A stretch of 64,000 bases of DNA from Paenibacillus sp. MMS20-IR301. Lineage in GTDB: Bacteria; Bacillota; Bacilli; Paenibacillales; Paenibacillaceae. Positions 49,838 to 61,500 of the stretch are shown piece by piece. Below the pieces are notes generated by a model that saw only the letters and a list, made by a program, of their open reading frames with translations, was not told the origin of the DNA and ran no database searches. The first letter of the stretch is position 1; every line of letters starts with the position of its first letter. Position numbers and translations under genes: made by a program. The stretch spans positions 4,464,001-4,528,000 of the forward strand of contig NZ_CP135275.1 in assembly GCF_032302195.1 (NCBI RefSeq). Reading direction: 5' to 3'.

Positions 49838-52800
49838 TTTTCAAGTGCCTCCATTAGTGTGAGTTGCGCATCTACAATATCAACAATACCGTCACCGTTT
49901 CTATCAGCTCTCATCCAATTTTCTGAAGAACCAAAACCGTTGTAGACATTGTCTAAGATAGCTTTCAACGTTGCCAAAACGTCGATTTTATCAATAGCAC
50001 CACTGCCATCGGTGTCTCCACGAAGAAGAACAGGAGATTTCACCGTTGGTTCAAAACCAAGCTTGGCTGTTAATTGCTCGCCTGTGACAAGTTCTTTTGA
50101 AGCACCAATATATGCTTTCTTAAGGCTGTCATATAAAAGAGTTTGTTTGTTGCCATTAATCACAACCGTTGCCTTGCCCATGTTTATTTCAGTGTATATG
50201 GTGAACAACGAGAACCCTTGGGTTTGACGAACCTCATAACGGTAACCAAGATCTTTCACTTTAATTTTGATAACATCTGACAGTTCTTTATAGACCGTTT
50301 CCCCATTCTGGCCTTCAAAAGCAGAAAGTCTATAGCTGACTTTAATTGCAGTTTCGCCTGGAGCCACTGCTTCAATGGTCCCGTCTTGTGACAGGCTGAT
50401 GATGTTCTGATTATATAGAACGTGCCATACAACGTCTTCTGGTTTTACAACAGTATCGTGAGCGGTGCGGAGAGCTTTAACAGAAAGCGCCGTCGTCCCG
50501 CCTATGCCAAGCTCGATGTAATCAGGCTGTTCATCGGAGCTTTCAAGGTCAGAGATTAGTTTAATGCTTTCGAACTCTGACAAAGCACGATTCACAAGAT
50601 ATACCTGAACAACTGTTTCGTTTCCGGCATCGTCAACCGCTTTAAGCATCAGGGTTTGGTCCGGGTCCTCACTTGAGGCCTTACGGTTGACAACGAATGT
50701 TCCGTCCGGACTGATCACAATTCCGTCTGAACTACCGTCTAACGTTACATGTGCGGATGGTTCTGTTAGACCATGGAAGCTGTAGCTTGAGTCCGCGCCG
50801 ACAAAAACAACTTGATTGCTGACTGTGTTATCAGCGTTTTCCCTGTCAAGGCTGGTTTGAATATCCTCGTCAAGGAGTAACACAGGTGCTTTTGTATCAA
50901 CAGTAAATCCAATGGCCCCTGATGACCGGCTGCCTTGGAGGGTGTCACGGTTTTCCGCAACCGCTATAAAGTCAATCAACTGCTGGCCGTCTTCAAGACT
51001 TTCTTCAAATGACCAAACCGTCTTAAACTCTTGAGGTGTGTTTTTATCCTCAGTGTTAAGGTTTAAAGTCATTTTAACAGGTCTGTCAAAGGTGTACGTT
51101 GCCACTAATTGGTCAGTGTTTAGATAATAGCGGTCTTTGGATCTGTCAATGTTTGTTTCAACGCCTATAAGCTGAGGTTTATCCATTGAAGGCATAACAA
51201 AGCCTGGCGATGATACAATTTCAGTTGAACGGTAATACTCCGCCTGTTTAAGAGCAGACTCCACAATTCTAACCGCCTGCGCTTTAACAAAGTAAGTCTT
51301 GCCTTCCTCTAATAGAGGCCGGTTGGTCTGGCTTTCTAATGGTTTTAGAATGATGTCACTGCCCACTTTAAATTGACCAAAGGAATTCTCGACCTCAATA
51401 CCATCTTCGTCTTCGATCGCCACGAGATAATGGGTTGCAGTTTCGTCGCTTCCCGTTAGTTCAACCTTCACATAGCCGTCACCACTATAGGCCGCAGAAA
51501 CGGATTGCGGTTTTTGAGGAAGCAGCGGATTGGTGAAAGTGAATGTTGAAGAAGTGATTTTCTTGCTCATTCCCCCCTGATGATTAACAAGCATTGCAAC
51601 CACATGATATTTACCTTCTGGGAAGGACTCAGGAAGTGTGAACACATGAGAACCTGATTCAATTCCATCCAACTCCAGGTTGCCAATACTGATTAATGCT
51701 GAAGTATCCTGAATGTTAGAGGATTCGATGGTTTTCATGACTGACGGGTCTTTTGTGACATAGACATTAAGTGCACCCGAATATTTGCTTTGCTTGTCCG
51801 TTGTCCAGGAGACGTTAATATCACGGCTTGTACTTGTGCTAGTAGAAGCACTAATTCCTGTAAGCTCCGGCATATAGTCAACACTGTTTACTGCAAAGTT
51901 GTCTATATACACATCAGGTGTTGTAACTGAAACGGACCAGTTCCCCGCAACAATAAGAGAGGGGTCAGTGACTGAAATGTACAAATAGTTAGCGCCGTCT
52001 AAAGATTGAACAAGATAGTTTCCGTTACCCTTGTTATCGTCTTCAACCATTGTCAATCTTTTTCCATTCGGATTGGTGACAATGATTTCTGCTGCCGAAG
52101 GTTTGACTAAACCGCGAAGCGGAATTTCAAAGAGAAGTGCATCCTTTGTGGTTGGGTTAATCTCTTTTGTAATCCCATTCCCGGCCCGGGTTTTCGCGAT
52201 GGCCTCTGTACTCAGTCTTCTCATATTTGTTCCATAGATCGTGGTGGTCGGCACAAGGTCGCCGTTTGCGTCCAGCTCTTCCGAGTGGACATAGTGAACG
52301 GCATTTCCTCTTGAAGACAGGTCGATGGATCCGCCGAAGCTTAGGTCACCGTTCCAATAATAGATAAAGCCAAGCTTAACTCCAATGACCTTAAAGTTTG
52401 CACCCACAAAGTCAGATGAAACAGCTGCCTCAACTCCCGCAAGCTCTTTGCCCCCCACGAGCGGGATAGAGTCTGGAATGAACAGGCCTGCGTAAACATA
52501 ACCATAGAAATAATCTTCGGTAATTTTTATCGTGATACCGCCACGAATGGCACCGGCGTGAATGCTGATGTCGCCAAAGGCATTTAGCTGAAACGGCGAT
52601 ATCCACTCCACATTCATCCCTGCCCGGATATTAAGAAGTCTTCCTTCTTCGTCTTTTTCCAACCGGCCGGTACCTTCAATGGCAAGACCGGATAGTTTCG
52701 CATCCAGCTTAAAGTCACCTACAATAATCGCATTAATTAAAAGCCTCGTTTGAAGATGGATGGTAAGCGGCGGAAGTTCGCCTGCCGGTTCTCCGGCAAT

Positions 52801-55524
52801 GGTGTCTGCAAGGTTTGAAATGCCTCCGCCAAGGCCTGTGATAAACACATAAGGCGCAACCACAGGAACCTTCATTGTGGATGGCGCTAAAAAGAAGGTG
52901 AGCTTGTCCAGCATCATTTTGGGAACAGCGTTAATAGGAACCTTTTTCAGTGCCAATGACCCTTCTACTTCCAGCATGGTAACTGAAACACCGGCATCGA
53001 TGCTATAAATATCATCAATGGTGTTGATGGTTATATCCGCCTTAACACCGGCTTCGTTTCCTACTAACGGGCCTAATATATCTTTGGGCAGGGCTACAGA
53101 TAGTGTTGTGTTAATGCCAACAAAACCAATTTCGCTGTCTTTACTTCCATAGAGAACATCTTCAACGTTCGCTGTCAGTGAGCCTTTATAATCATAATGC
53201 TCCTCGCCCTTTGATTGATCAGCAGCTTTTAAAGGCAATGAAATCTTCCCGCCAAAGCTAATTCCGAAATCATCATCATCCTGGGTCATAATCCCATATT
53301 TAATATTGATCAAGAACCCGGCAATATTTTGCAGCATATAACCGGCATCTCCAAGCTGAAGTTCAAGCGCCTTAGCATTCTTCTCGGAGACAGCCTCCCG
53401 GTTCAGGCTGTATTTTGTTCCATTTTTGGCTTCGAAATGCCACTTATTATGCCAGATATTAATGGAGTTAATCACTTTGATGGTACCATCGCCTTCCAGC
53501 TTTGCACCACTAGTGTCAACGGTCATCTTCAGGGCTTCGTTGCTGTCATAGGTCAGGATGTTGTTGATGGTAATATCGCCATCGGCTCTGCTGGCAGAAT
53601 AATATTTCTCTGTACCCGTATCCATCAGCCTGATTTTTCCGCGAAGGGTCAAGAGGATTTCTGTTTTATTTTCTTCAAAGGCTATACCTTTGTTACGAAT
53701 ACCATCTTTTTTCACGCTGCCGGATATAAATTTCTTCATTACATCTTCGTTTGCAAAACTAATATAGTCATACAGCTGTCTGTTGTTTGCAGCGTCTGTA
53801 AACCGGACCAGCGAAACAATACCGTAACTTGCACTTCTATCCGCTAAATTATTGGTGACGTCCACTGTAGCTGCCGCTTTAATTTTTGTACCGAAGGCAT
53901 CGATCAGCTGCTGATTTGTAAATCTAAATTCAATGTCATACTTGCCAACAGCCATAGTCTGATTCGTTGAAAACGCCAGCGTTTGACCTTCATCAATAAA
54001 ACTGATTTTTCTTTTGTCAATCAAAACAGCCTCACCGCTGGATGATGAAACAAGGTAAAGACTCCATCCCTCACTTCCCGAAAGGGCCTCAGTCAAAACC
54101 TTCATATTGCCGGAAACGGTGATGTTCTTGTCGCCTTCATAATACACTGCCGACGGGAAAACATGCTTCATTGAAACTTCCGGAAGCTTCCCTTCCACTG
54201 CAGGAATCAAAATGTTTGTGTTGGCACTATAGTCAACCACTTTATTGGTATTGGCATCAATAATTTCTGTTGCATTTAACGAAACGACCAGACGTTTGGA
54301 TGTGATCATCGACTGAGTCTCTGCAATAATGTCAACATCGGGAATATTAAACACCGTCCCAATGTTAAGACCGCCCGAAATCTTCACCGTGTACTCCCGT
54401 GTATTCGTTGCTGCAAATACAAGTCCCTCATCAAGGCTAAGCCGCACAATGGGTTCTATGAGTTCTTTTGCTCCTGTGACACTGTTATCAATGGTTACAT
54501 TTGCTTTAAAAGTACCATTATTTTCGTATGCTTTTTTGTCGTTAGTCAGGAATACGTTTCCGGTTTGGATTCCTATGGAAACATGCTCCTTTTGGGTTTG
54601 TTCAGCAAAGTTGCCGATCCCGTAGAGCATTTCAGAAATTCTGACCTGACCCGGCTCAATTGATTTTTCATTCCAATAATAAGCCGTTGCAGTGTCAGGA
54701 ACTAAAAATTTGTTTGAATAATTGGTAAAGTCAACGCTAGGGTTCGGTGTATAATCGTATCTTGTGTTTGCTAGATTAACCCAGTGACCTACAATCACTT
54801 TATCAACATTTACGTCTTTGTTGCCGCTCCAGCCGGACAAGAGGGCATAAGCCGTCTTGTTCGAAGCGGAAAGAGAATCAACATATCTGATTTGCTGCGG
54901 AAGGTTGTCGCCGCTATATTCGGTTTCAACGATTGTCGGTTGCGACGGGTCAACCAAAACATAAGGTGAATCAATTTCTGAACCTAGCGCGTTGTCCAGA
55001 AGAAGCCGGATACCCACCGTTCCGGCTGTGGCATTGTTATTTTTCACATCATAGGAAATACCAACGTTTCCAGCCCTCGAGTTGTTAGGATCAATCGAAA
55101 TAGACACCTTTTGTGTGATGGTATAGCCCTTAATGTCCCATGCAATGGTTAATAGCCTGTTTTGCTCGGAAACGACAGGTTCATGAAGCTTTGTATCGAT
55201 GCCAAACCAGCTATATTCCTGACCGAAAATATAATCTTTTCCGTCGATACGAACGGTTGTGAACGATGTTCCATTGCTCCTTGCCTCATCTTCCCTATAA
55301 AGAAGCGGAAGGTTGTTGTCAAAAGCTTTTTGCGGATGACCGTCAATGGTTTCGATGGAAAAGCCACCCGTTTTGGAATTGATTGAATATTTCATAAATT
55401 CGTTCGCAATGGAATAATCCGCACCGCTAGCGTCTGCACGAACAGGGAAACTGGCAAAAGTGAAAAGCATAGCTAGAAAAAGAGTTGCAGCTATGCTGCG
55501 TTTCATTGATCTATAGACCGTCAT
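49834..55524 (-). CDS. Giant secreted protein with C-terminal type I dockerin
   Basis: The 1896 aa protein starts with a signal peptide (KRSIAATLFLAMLFTFASFPVRADA). Most of it is beta-rich: an N-terminal region (30-350), a central repetitive region of glycine-rich strands (about 700-1150), fibronectin-III-like stretches (about 1230-1480), and a BIG2-like segment near 1700-1760 (GTTALSVKAL, GTIEAVAPGETAIKVSY). The last ~63 residues are a dockerin with two calcium loops, DTDGSGAIDKID and DRNGDGIVDIVD, which binds cohesins. The AGGAGG site overlaps the stop of the preceding giant gene, 3 nt away. No glycoside hydrolase or protease motif was recognised. Confidence 0.85.
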   Translation of the reverse strand: MTVYRSMKRSIAATLFLAMLFTFASFPVRADASGADYSIANEFMKYSINSKTGGFSIETIDGHPQKAFDNNLPLLYREDEARSNGTSFTTVRIDGKDYIFGQEYSWFGIDTKLHEPVVSEQNRLLTIAWDIKGYTITQKVSISIDPNNSRAGNVGISYDVKNNNATAGTVGIRLLLDNALGSEIDSPYVLVDPSQPTIVETEYSGDNLPQQIRYVDSLSASNKTAYALLSGWSGNKDVNVDKVIVGHWVNLANTRYDYTPNPSVDFTNYSNKFLVPDTATAYYWNEKSIEPGQVRISEMLYGIGNFAEQTQKEHVSIGIQTGNVFLTNDKKAYENNGTFKANVTIDNSVTGAKELIEPIVRLSLDEGLVFAATNTREYTVKISGGLNIGTVFNIPDVDIIAETQSMITSKRLVVSLNATEIIDANTNKVVDYSANTNILIPAVEGKLPEVSMKHVFPSAVYYEGDKNITVSGNMKVLTEALSGSEGWSLYLVSSSSGEAVLIDKRKISFIDEGQTLAFSTNQTMAVGKYDIEFRFTNQQLIDAFGTKIKAAATVDVTNNLADRSASYGIVSLVRFTDAANNRQLYDYISFANEDVMKKFISGSVKKDGIRNKGIAFEENKTEILLTLRGKIRLMDTGTEKYYSASRADGDITINNILTYDSNEALKMTVDTSGAKLEGDGTIKVINSINIWHNKWHFEAKNGTKYSLNREAVSEKNAKALELQLGDAGYMLQNIAGFLINIKYGIMTQDDDDFGISFGGKISLPLKAADQSKGEEHYDYKGSLTANVEDVLYGSKDSEIGFVGINTTLSVALPKDILGPLVGNEAGVKADITINTIDDIYSIDAGVSVTMLEVEGSLALKKVPINAVPKMMLDKLTFFLAPSTMKVPVVAPYVFITGLGGGISNLADTIAGEPAGELPPLTIHLQTRLLINAIIVGDFKLDAKLSGLAIEGTGRLEKDEEGRLLNIRAGMNVEWISPFQLNAFGDISIHAGAIRGGITIKITEDYFYGYVYAGLFIPDSIPLVGGKELAGVEAAVSSDFVGANFKVIGVKLGFIYYWNGDLSFGGSIDLSSRGNAVHYVHSEELDANGDLVPTTTIYGTNMRRLSTEAIAKTRAGNGITKEINPTTKDALLFEIPLRGLVKPSAAEIIVTNPNGKRLTMVEDDNKGNGNYLVQSLDGANYLYISVTDPSLIVAGNWSVSVTTPDVYIDNFAVNSVDYMPELTGISASTSTSTSRDINVSWTTDKQSKYSGALNVYVTKDPSVMKTIESSNIQDTSALISIGNLELDGIESGSHVFTLPESFPEGKYHVVAMLVNHQGGMSKKITSSTFTFTNPLLPQKPQSVSAAYSGDGYVKVELTGSDETATHYLVAIEDEDGIEVENSFGQFKVGSDIILKPLESQTNRPLLEEGKTYFVKAQAVRIVESALKQAEYYRSTEIVSSPGFVMPSMDKPQLIGVETNIDRSKDRYYLNTDQLVATYTFDRPVKMTLNLNTEDKNTPQEFKTVWSFEESLEDGQQLIDFIAVAENRDTLQGSRSSGAIGFTVDTKAPVLLLDEDIQTSLDRENADNTVSNQVVFVGADSSYSFHGLTEPSAHVTLDGSSDGIVISPDGTFVVNRKASSEDPDQTLMLKAVDDAGNETVVQVYLVNRALSEFESIKLISDLESSDEQPDYIELGIGGTTALSVKALRTAHDTVVKPEDVVWHVLYNQNIISLSQDGTIEAVAPGETAIKVSYRLSAFEGQNGETVYKELSDVIKIKVKDLGYRYEVRQTQGFSLFTIYTEINMGKATVVINGNKQTLLYDSLKKAYIGASKELVTGEQLTAKLGFEPTVKSPVLLRGDTDGSGAIDKIDVLATLKAILDNVYNGFGSSENWMRADRNGDGIVDIVDAQLTLMEALEK

Positions 55525-55527
55525 TGC

Positions 55528-58500
55528 CTATTTCCCTCCTTGATTCGAAACATATACATGAATGTTGAAATAGTCGCGTTTATCCGTTTGGATATATACG
55601 GTGTACCAGCCGCCCGAAACATTATCGATGGTATACACTCCGCTTTTCTCCTGAAGAACAGTTCCCTTTGTTTTCATCTGGCCTTGTGTTAAAACACCCT
55701 TTTCATAACGCGCATACGAGATGCCGGAAAAGTTTTTCAGTGAAATTTCGACTTTTTTCCCAAGAACAGTTGCAACATTTGAGCTGTCTGGCATCCCTCC
55801 GTTAACAAGGGCTATGGTGTCATACAGACCTACAAGGCGGACGGTCCGGCGAATGGTTGTCTGATTCCCTGCATCATCTCTTACGGTATAGTCGATATAG
55901 TAAGGGTTCGAGCGGACAAATTCATTGGCTGAGATGTTGTCAGGGTCAAATACCCGCCCGCCTGCTCCATAGCTTATGGTGACCCGTTTTGTCAGGTCGA
56001 CCTTTTTACCTGCGACCATATCCCACGCTTCAAAGTCAAGAAGCTTTGACTTGTCATAGGCAATGGACGCATCTTTTTTAGGCGTCATGCCTTCGATGAA
56101 GATTAGCTCTTCGCCATTTTTAAGTTTTAGCTCAGGGGGTGTTTTGTCGATTAGACCAATGTCTACGCCATACGAGGTATAGGCCCCTGTTCTTCCTTCA
56201 AGGTTAAAATTATAAAGTCCATTTTCTCTATAGTTCAGTGACTTCTCTTGTGCCCAAGGGTCGTTTCCGCCCACGAACTTAGCATCTTTATCCGTGACTA
56301 CTGTGACATTGACATTCTGGTTTGTTGCCGGATTTTTGTCGGTTCCCACAACATATCCTTCTTCTTGTCCAGAGGTGTCAACACCAACAACAATCTTGTT
56401 TTGATGATCCTTTTCCACCCACTCACCACTTTGGTTTTGTTCGAGATATTTATAAGTCCAGCGGACTTCTTTAACCCTTGGTGCTCCAACTTCAATTCCT
56501 TCAACCGTTACAAGAATTTTTTGCGTGATGCCTGTCTGGTCCCTAACCTGAAAGACGTGCTCCCCGTTAGTGTTAACGTTGATCACTGTATCTTTATAGG
56601 ACAGGGCACCGCCGTTTTCATCTTTCACCTCAGTCAGAAGTGCATGTTCATATCCGCGATAAGAAACGGTAAGATCTGTCAGTTTTCTAAGAATGTCCAG
56701 CGGCACGCCGTCACTGTCACGGATTTGATCAAAGGTTACATTAACGCTCAGCTTATCTTCTGCTAATGTTGCAATGGCTTTGATTTGCGGCGGCGTGGAT
56801 ACAATATTGGATACTGTAATCACCTCTTGTCCTTCGTTGCCATAGTCATCAACAAAGAACATGGAAACTGTACCATTCTTTCTAAAGCGGACGGCTTTTG
56901 TACCAGGGATATGTACGATATCGCTGGCTGTAAGGCTTCCGGTAAGTTCTACACCGGTGACTGTAATCGTTCTGATATCTTTGCTAAACTGTGTCAACTC
57001 AACATTCACGCTTTGTGCAGTGATTGTGGTTGGCAGCGTGCTGTAGGTCCTTGCGATTGCAGTTGGTGCTACTTTGTTAATGTTAGAAACGGTGATCGGA
57101 GTCGTCCAACGGTTACCGGCGTAGTCATAGGCTGTAACATTATAAATTCCTGAGCTGTCAAGCTCAACGACATATTCATTTTCGAGCGGTTCCCCTTTGA
57201 ATGGATACACCACATCGCCCTTCTTTACCTCCGCAAATGCTATTTCACCTGAATCATCCGATAAAGTGATCGTTGCAAAGATATTTTGGTTTGTCTTGGA
57301 CGTGCTCGATAACACATAGGAGGTTTGACCAATGGTATTGTCAAACTGTTTATAGCTAACCGTATGAGCACCTGTGTTGCCCGAATGATCCCTGAACTCA
57401 AACGTGAATGTGTTAACCTCCTCGGTTAGAATCCTTGAGAAAGCTGCGTTGTTGTTTGTCATGGAAAGCGTTTTTCCGCCTCCGGTAAACTTGAGCGTTG
57501 CCATAACCCTTCTATAGGCTTTTCCTTCTTGGATTGGAACCCAGTTTCCAAGATAGTTCTCATAGGTGTATTCAACCGTGTAGTGTCTGTCTTGCGTAAT
57601 CGGCGTTTTATCAATGTTTGAAACGGTGACTGGCAGTATCGTTTCCATTCTGGCTTTATTGGTCACTTTGAAATATACCGTTGCATTCTGCTCGAAGGTT
57701 TCGGTGTGCGAAACAATGGAGTCAATGGGGCTAAAGCTTATGCCGTCATATGAACGTTCAAGTTTTAAAATCCCGCTTTCCGGGTCATATACAGAAAGTG
57801 TTGCGGTAACATTTTGGTTAGTTGACTCCGTAATTGAATAGTCCACCTTTGCAGCTGGTGCGGTTTCGTCAACCACAGAAATTGCAACATATTCAGCCTC
57901 CATCCGGTCGGCTTCGATACCTTCTAACGTATATGCCTCAAAATAAGCTGATTTTGTTGTTTTCCCGTCTCTTAGCACTTCAAACACAAGCTTTGAATAA
58001 GCAGCTTTTCCTTCTGCTTCTGTAAATGAAGGGTCAGGAACACTTAGCTCTGTATTTAGCTCTAATCCGGATAACACTGCATTTTCAACAAAGAAATATT
58101 GTCCCGAATACTTTGGATTTGGAACTACAACATAATACAGCTTATCGCCCTGGTTATAGGATATAAATCCGCCGTTTTGGATCGTTTGACCATTTTTCTC
58201 TACATGACCCGTAATGTCAAACCCTGTAACAAACTCAACATCCGGTGTGAATTCGAGAACACTATCCCTTCCGACCTCGTCCTGAATATAGAGGCTGATC
58301 GGATTATTGTTTTGAATAACAACCTCATAGTCCATTACATAGTCGGCGGATGTTGTTAAGAGTCCTGTATACAGAAGGTTCGACCTTGCCATGCTACCCA
58401 CAACATCGCCCTCTACAGGTGAGTTAGGCATTACGGTTACGGGAACGTTAAAATAAACGGTAACCGTTGCAGTGGTTTTAGTTGTCGCAGGGTTTGCGCT

Positions 58501-61500
58501 GACATTTACAATGGATGCCGCCGCGTCAACCAGGTCCAGCTTTGAGTCAAAGAACACTTTTTCAGTCACATTTCCTGCTGTGTCAACGGCTTTGACCCCA
58601 ATGGCATAGCTTCCGCTAAGCCCCTTCAAGTTAATTTTGTAGGTTTTCTGTTTGTTTCCTTCGCCATTAACGATTACCGGACTGCTTTGCATTTCTACGG
58701 ATGGACTTGAATGAAACAACGCATAGTCGGCTTCTGTTAGAATATGGTCGCCTGTCGGGTTCTGAATCAGTGCAAATGAAACTGTTGTATCGTTCTTGTC
58801 TGAAACCTCAACTGTAACCGCACCATCTTGTCTGGCTCCTTTGGTCACGATGTTGCTTGACGCAAGCGCAGACGGAGCTGCCCGGTCAATATTAGTAACG
58901 GAGATAGGAACCAGAACACGATTTCCAAGCTCGTCAGACAGGGTCAGGTTGGTTGTAATGTTCTCGCTAACCGTTACTGTGAATGCACCGTCTGTATATG
59001 GAGAAACCGTGATTTTGTCTGCATCCTCTGGTGCAACTGTCAGCTTGCTAATTCCTGTGCCAGCATCATTTGCTGTTATTCTTGCTGTCACTGCTGCGTT
59101 TGTTGGCTGAATGGTACTATAGTCCGGCAATTCAAAGTTTGGTGCCTGACTGTCATAAAGAATGGTGATCGGTCTTGCTTCTGTTAAAAACTCAGGCTTA
59201 TCGTCAGCAGGAACATTGATCAGCCCAAACTGAAGATAGATGGTGTTGACACCTTCTTGAAGCGGAACAGGTGTATCAAGTGTAAATGCATAATTCCCGC
59301 CCGAATTGTTGCTCGCTGTAAACGTAGGAACTAAAACTCCATTATCTGTTGGCATGCCGTCCGTTGTTGCATAATATACCGGGTTTTGATATTTTGAAGT
59401 GCTATCAGAAGTCCATGCTGCATGCGGTTCGTTCAACACAGCATTGACACTATAGCTTCCGTCAGTTGTTGTACCCATTCCGTTTAAAGTCTTTGGCTCA
59501 GTAAGGTTTAATGTATCAATTACCGCAGGTCCTGACCTCATGCCAAAGTATGGGGAAACCTTTTTGCTTTCTCTGCCATGCGGGTCTTTTGCAACAACAA
59601 CAATGCTGTACGCACCTGATGGAAGGCCTGTCAGGGTCAAGGTTTGATTAACTTCTGCTATGTTGTCACTGCCAAGTGTCAGTGTCAGCGGATAGTTAGG
59701 CATATTTTCAATTCTGACATCTGAGTCTGGCTTAGATAAATAGTAATAGGCACTTGCAATTCCACTCCGGTCTGTCACTTTCACGTTAAACTGATGGGAT
59801 GATTTAAAAAGATCATGCTGACTTCCTATGGTATAGTTAATCACCGGGGGATAGTCGTCATATGTGTATATTCGTGAAAATTCGCCAGTGTTGCCGGACT
59901 GTTTATTTTTAACACGATATTCAAGTATATATTTCCCGTCCATCAGAACTTTGGTTCCACTAAGATTAGTTTTTTCAGCAGCACCAACATCCTGACCCGA
60001 TTCATACACTCTAAAGTTTTGTGTAAAGCTTTTGTCATTGCCAGGATCAGAAATCCAGCGATAACTCGTTTCAAGATTTGGATTGCTTACGTCAAAACGG
60101 ATGTCAAAATCCGGCTTTGGAATACTGGAATCCTCCGTTATGAGCGTGTCGGTAACATTTCCATTGAACATACTCACAGGTTTTTTAAAGTATCTTGACA
60201 CCTGCTCGTTTCTTGAATCATTCCCAAGGGAGTCTACTGTGAAATAATAGAGATTCCCCTCAAAATTGTCCCCTTTTGGAATGGATAGCATAGCAGTTGC
60301 GCTATCTCCTTCTGAGTCTACGAATGCCCATTTCCCTTGAGTGGAAGCAATTTCTTTGGATGCAGGTTCAATTTGATCGATTGGAGTGTCAGGTGGCGCC
60401 GCAATTCCTTTTATAAAGGTATAATAAGTCCTTGACCAGCCGTTATTGCTTTGCTCCAGATCGTTCATTTCAAAGCTATAGTCATTTCTTTTGCGCAGCT
60501 GCGCATCTTGCGGATGTACAGTTTCTTGAATGGTCACCCGCGGAGCCTGGTTATCGATTTTGATATTTTCAATTTCTGCATATCCGGCATCTCCGCCAAG
60601 CGGATTGTCCGCTTGATCCCATCCATACAGCCGAAGCTTGAATTCGCCTTCTACCCGATCGATCGGGCTTAGTTTTATGCTAACTCCATTTAAAACTTGA
60701 GTGTTAATGGGTGCGGTAACACTTGTTTTGATTCCTGTACCGTCAAAGTTTGTTATTCTGGTCATAGCCGGCTCATAGGAATCACCGGTTTTCTTGTACA
60801 GCTCATAATTAAATAAGTTTTGATTCAAAGTGGTGTGGGCGGCATTCCCCTCTGGATAGAGAGTTTCGCTTGAAACCATATAGAATTCATGCATCTTTTT
60901 GCTTTTGCTTTGAATTGAATTTTCCCCCACAAGGTCATTTCCGTTTTGGTCGGTGACTCTTACGGTTGGCGTTTGTGTATCCACTTTATGAGTTGAGAAA
61001 TAAAAGCTTTGTGATGTTGGTGATTCTGGAGTTGGATTTTCCAAATGATAGGCCTGAGCTTGACCTTTTTTCATTAGATATGTAGACACGTTGTTAAGCT
61101 GAAGCCTTATGCCCTCACTTTCAACTGCACTGACATCCAGCGGTACTGTTCCAGTGAACTGAAGTTTGCCGTTTGGCTTTCCGTCATTGCCTTGCAGTTT
61201 GGTCATGGTAAGGTCCGCCAGCGGTGTTGCCGTACTGTTTCCGAGATATAACACAGGCGTTGCCTGGAAGTTTGTTATGAGCTCCGTTTTAATTTCTTGC
61301 GTCATGGTTTTTTTGTGAATGGACACCGCTTCAACCGTGATATTGACATCTGTCAATTTCCGGTTTAGATACCGGTTGTCCTGGCTCGGCGAATAGGTAA
61401 CCGTTTGACTGATATCGGGGTTGCCGAGGTTATATATGCTACGATAAAACGTATAAGTTACATCTTTATAATAGTAATCCGCCTGCCCTATCTTTGTTGT

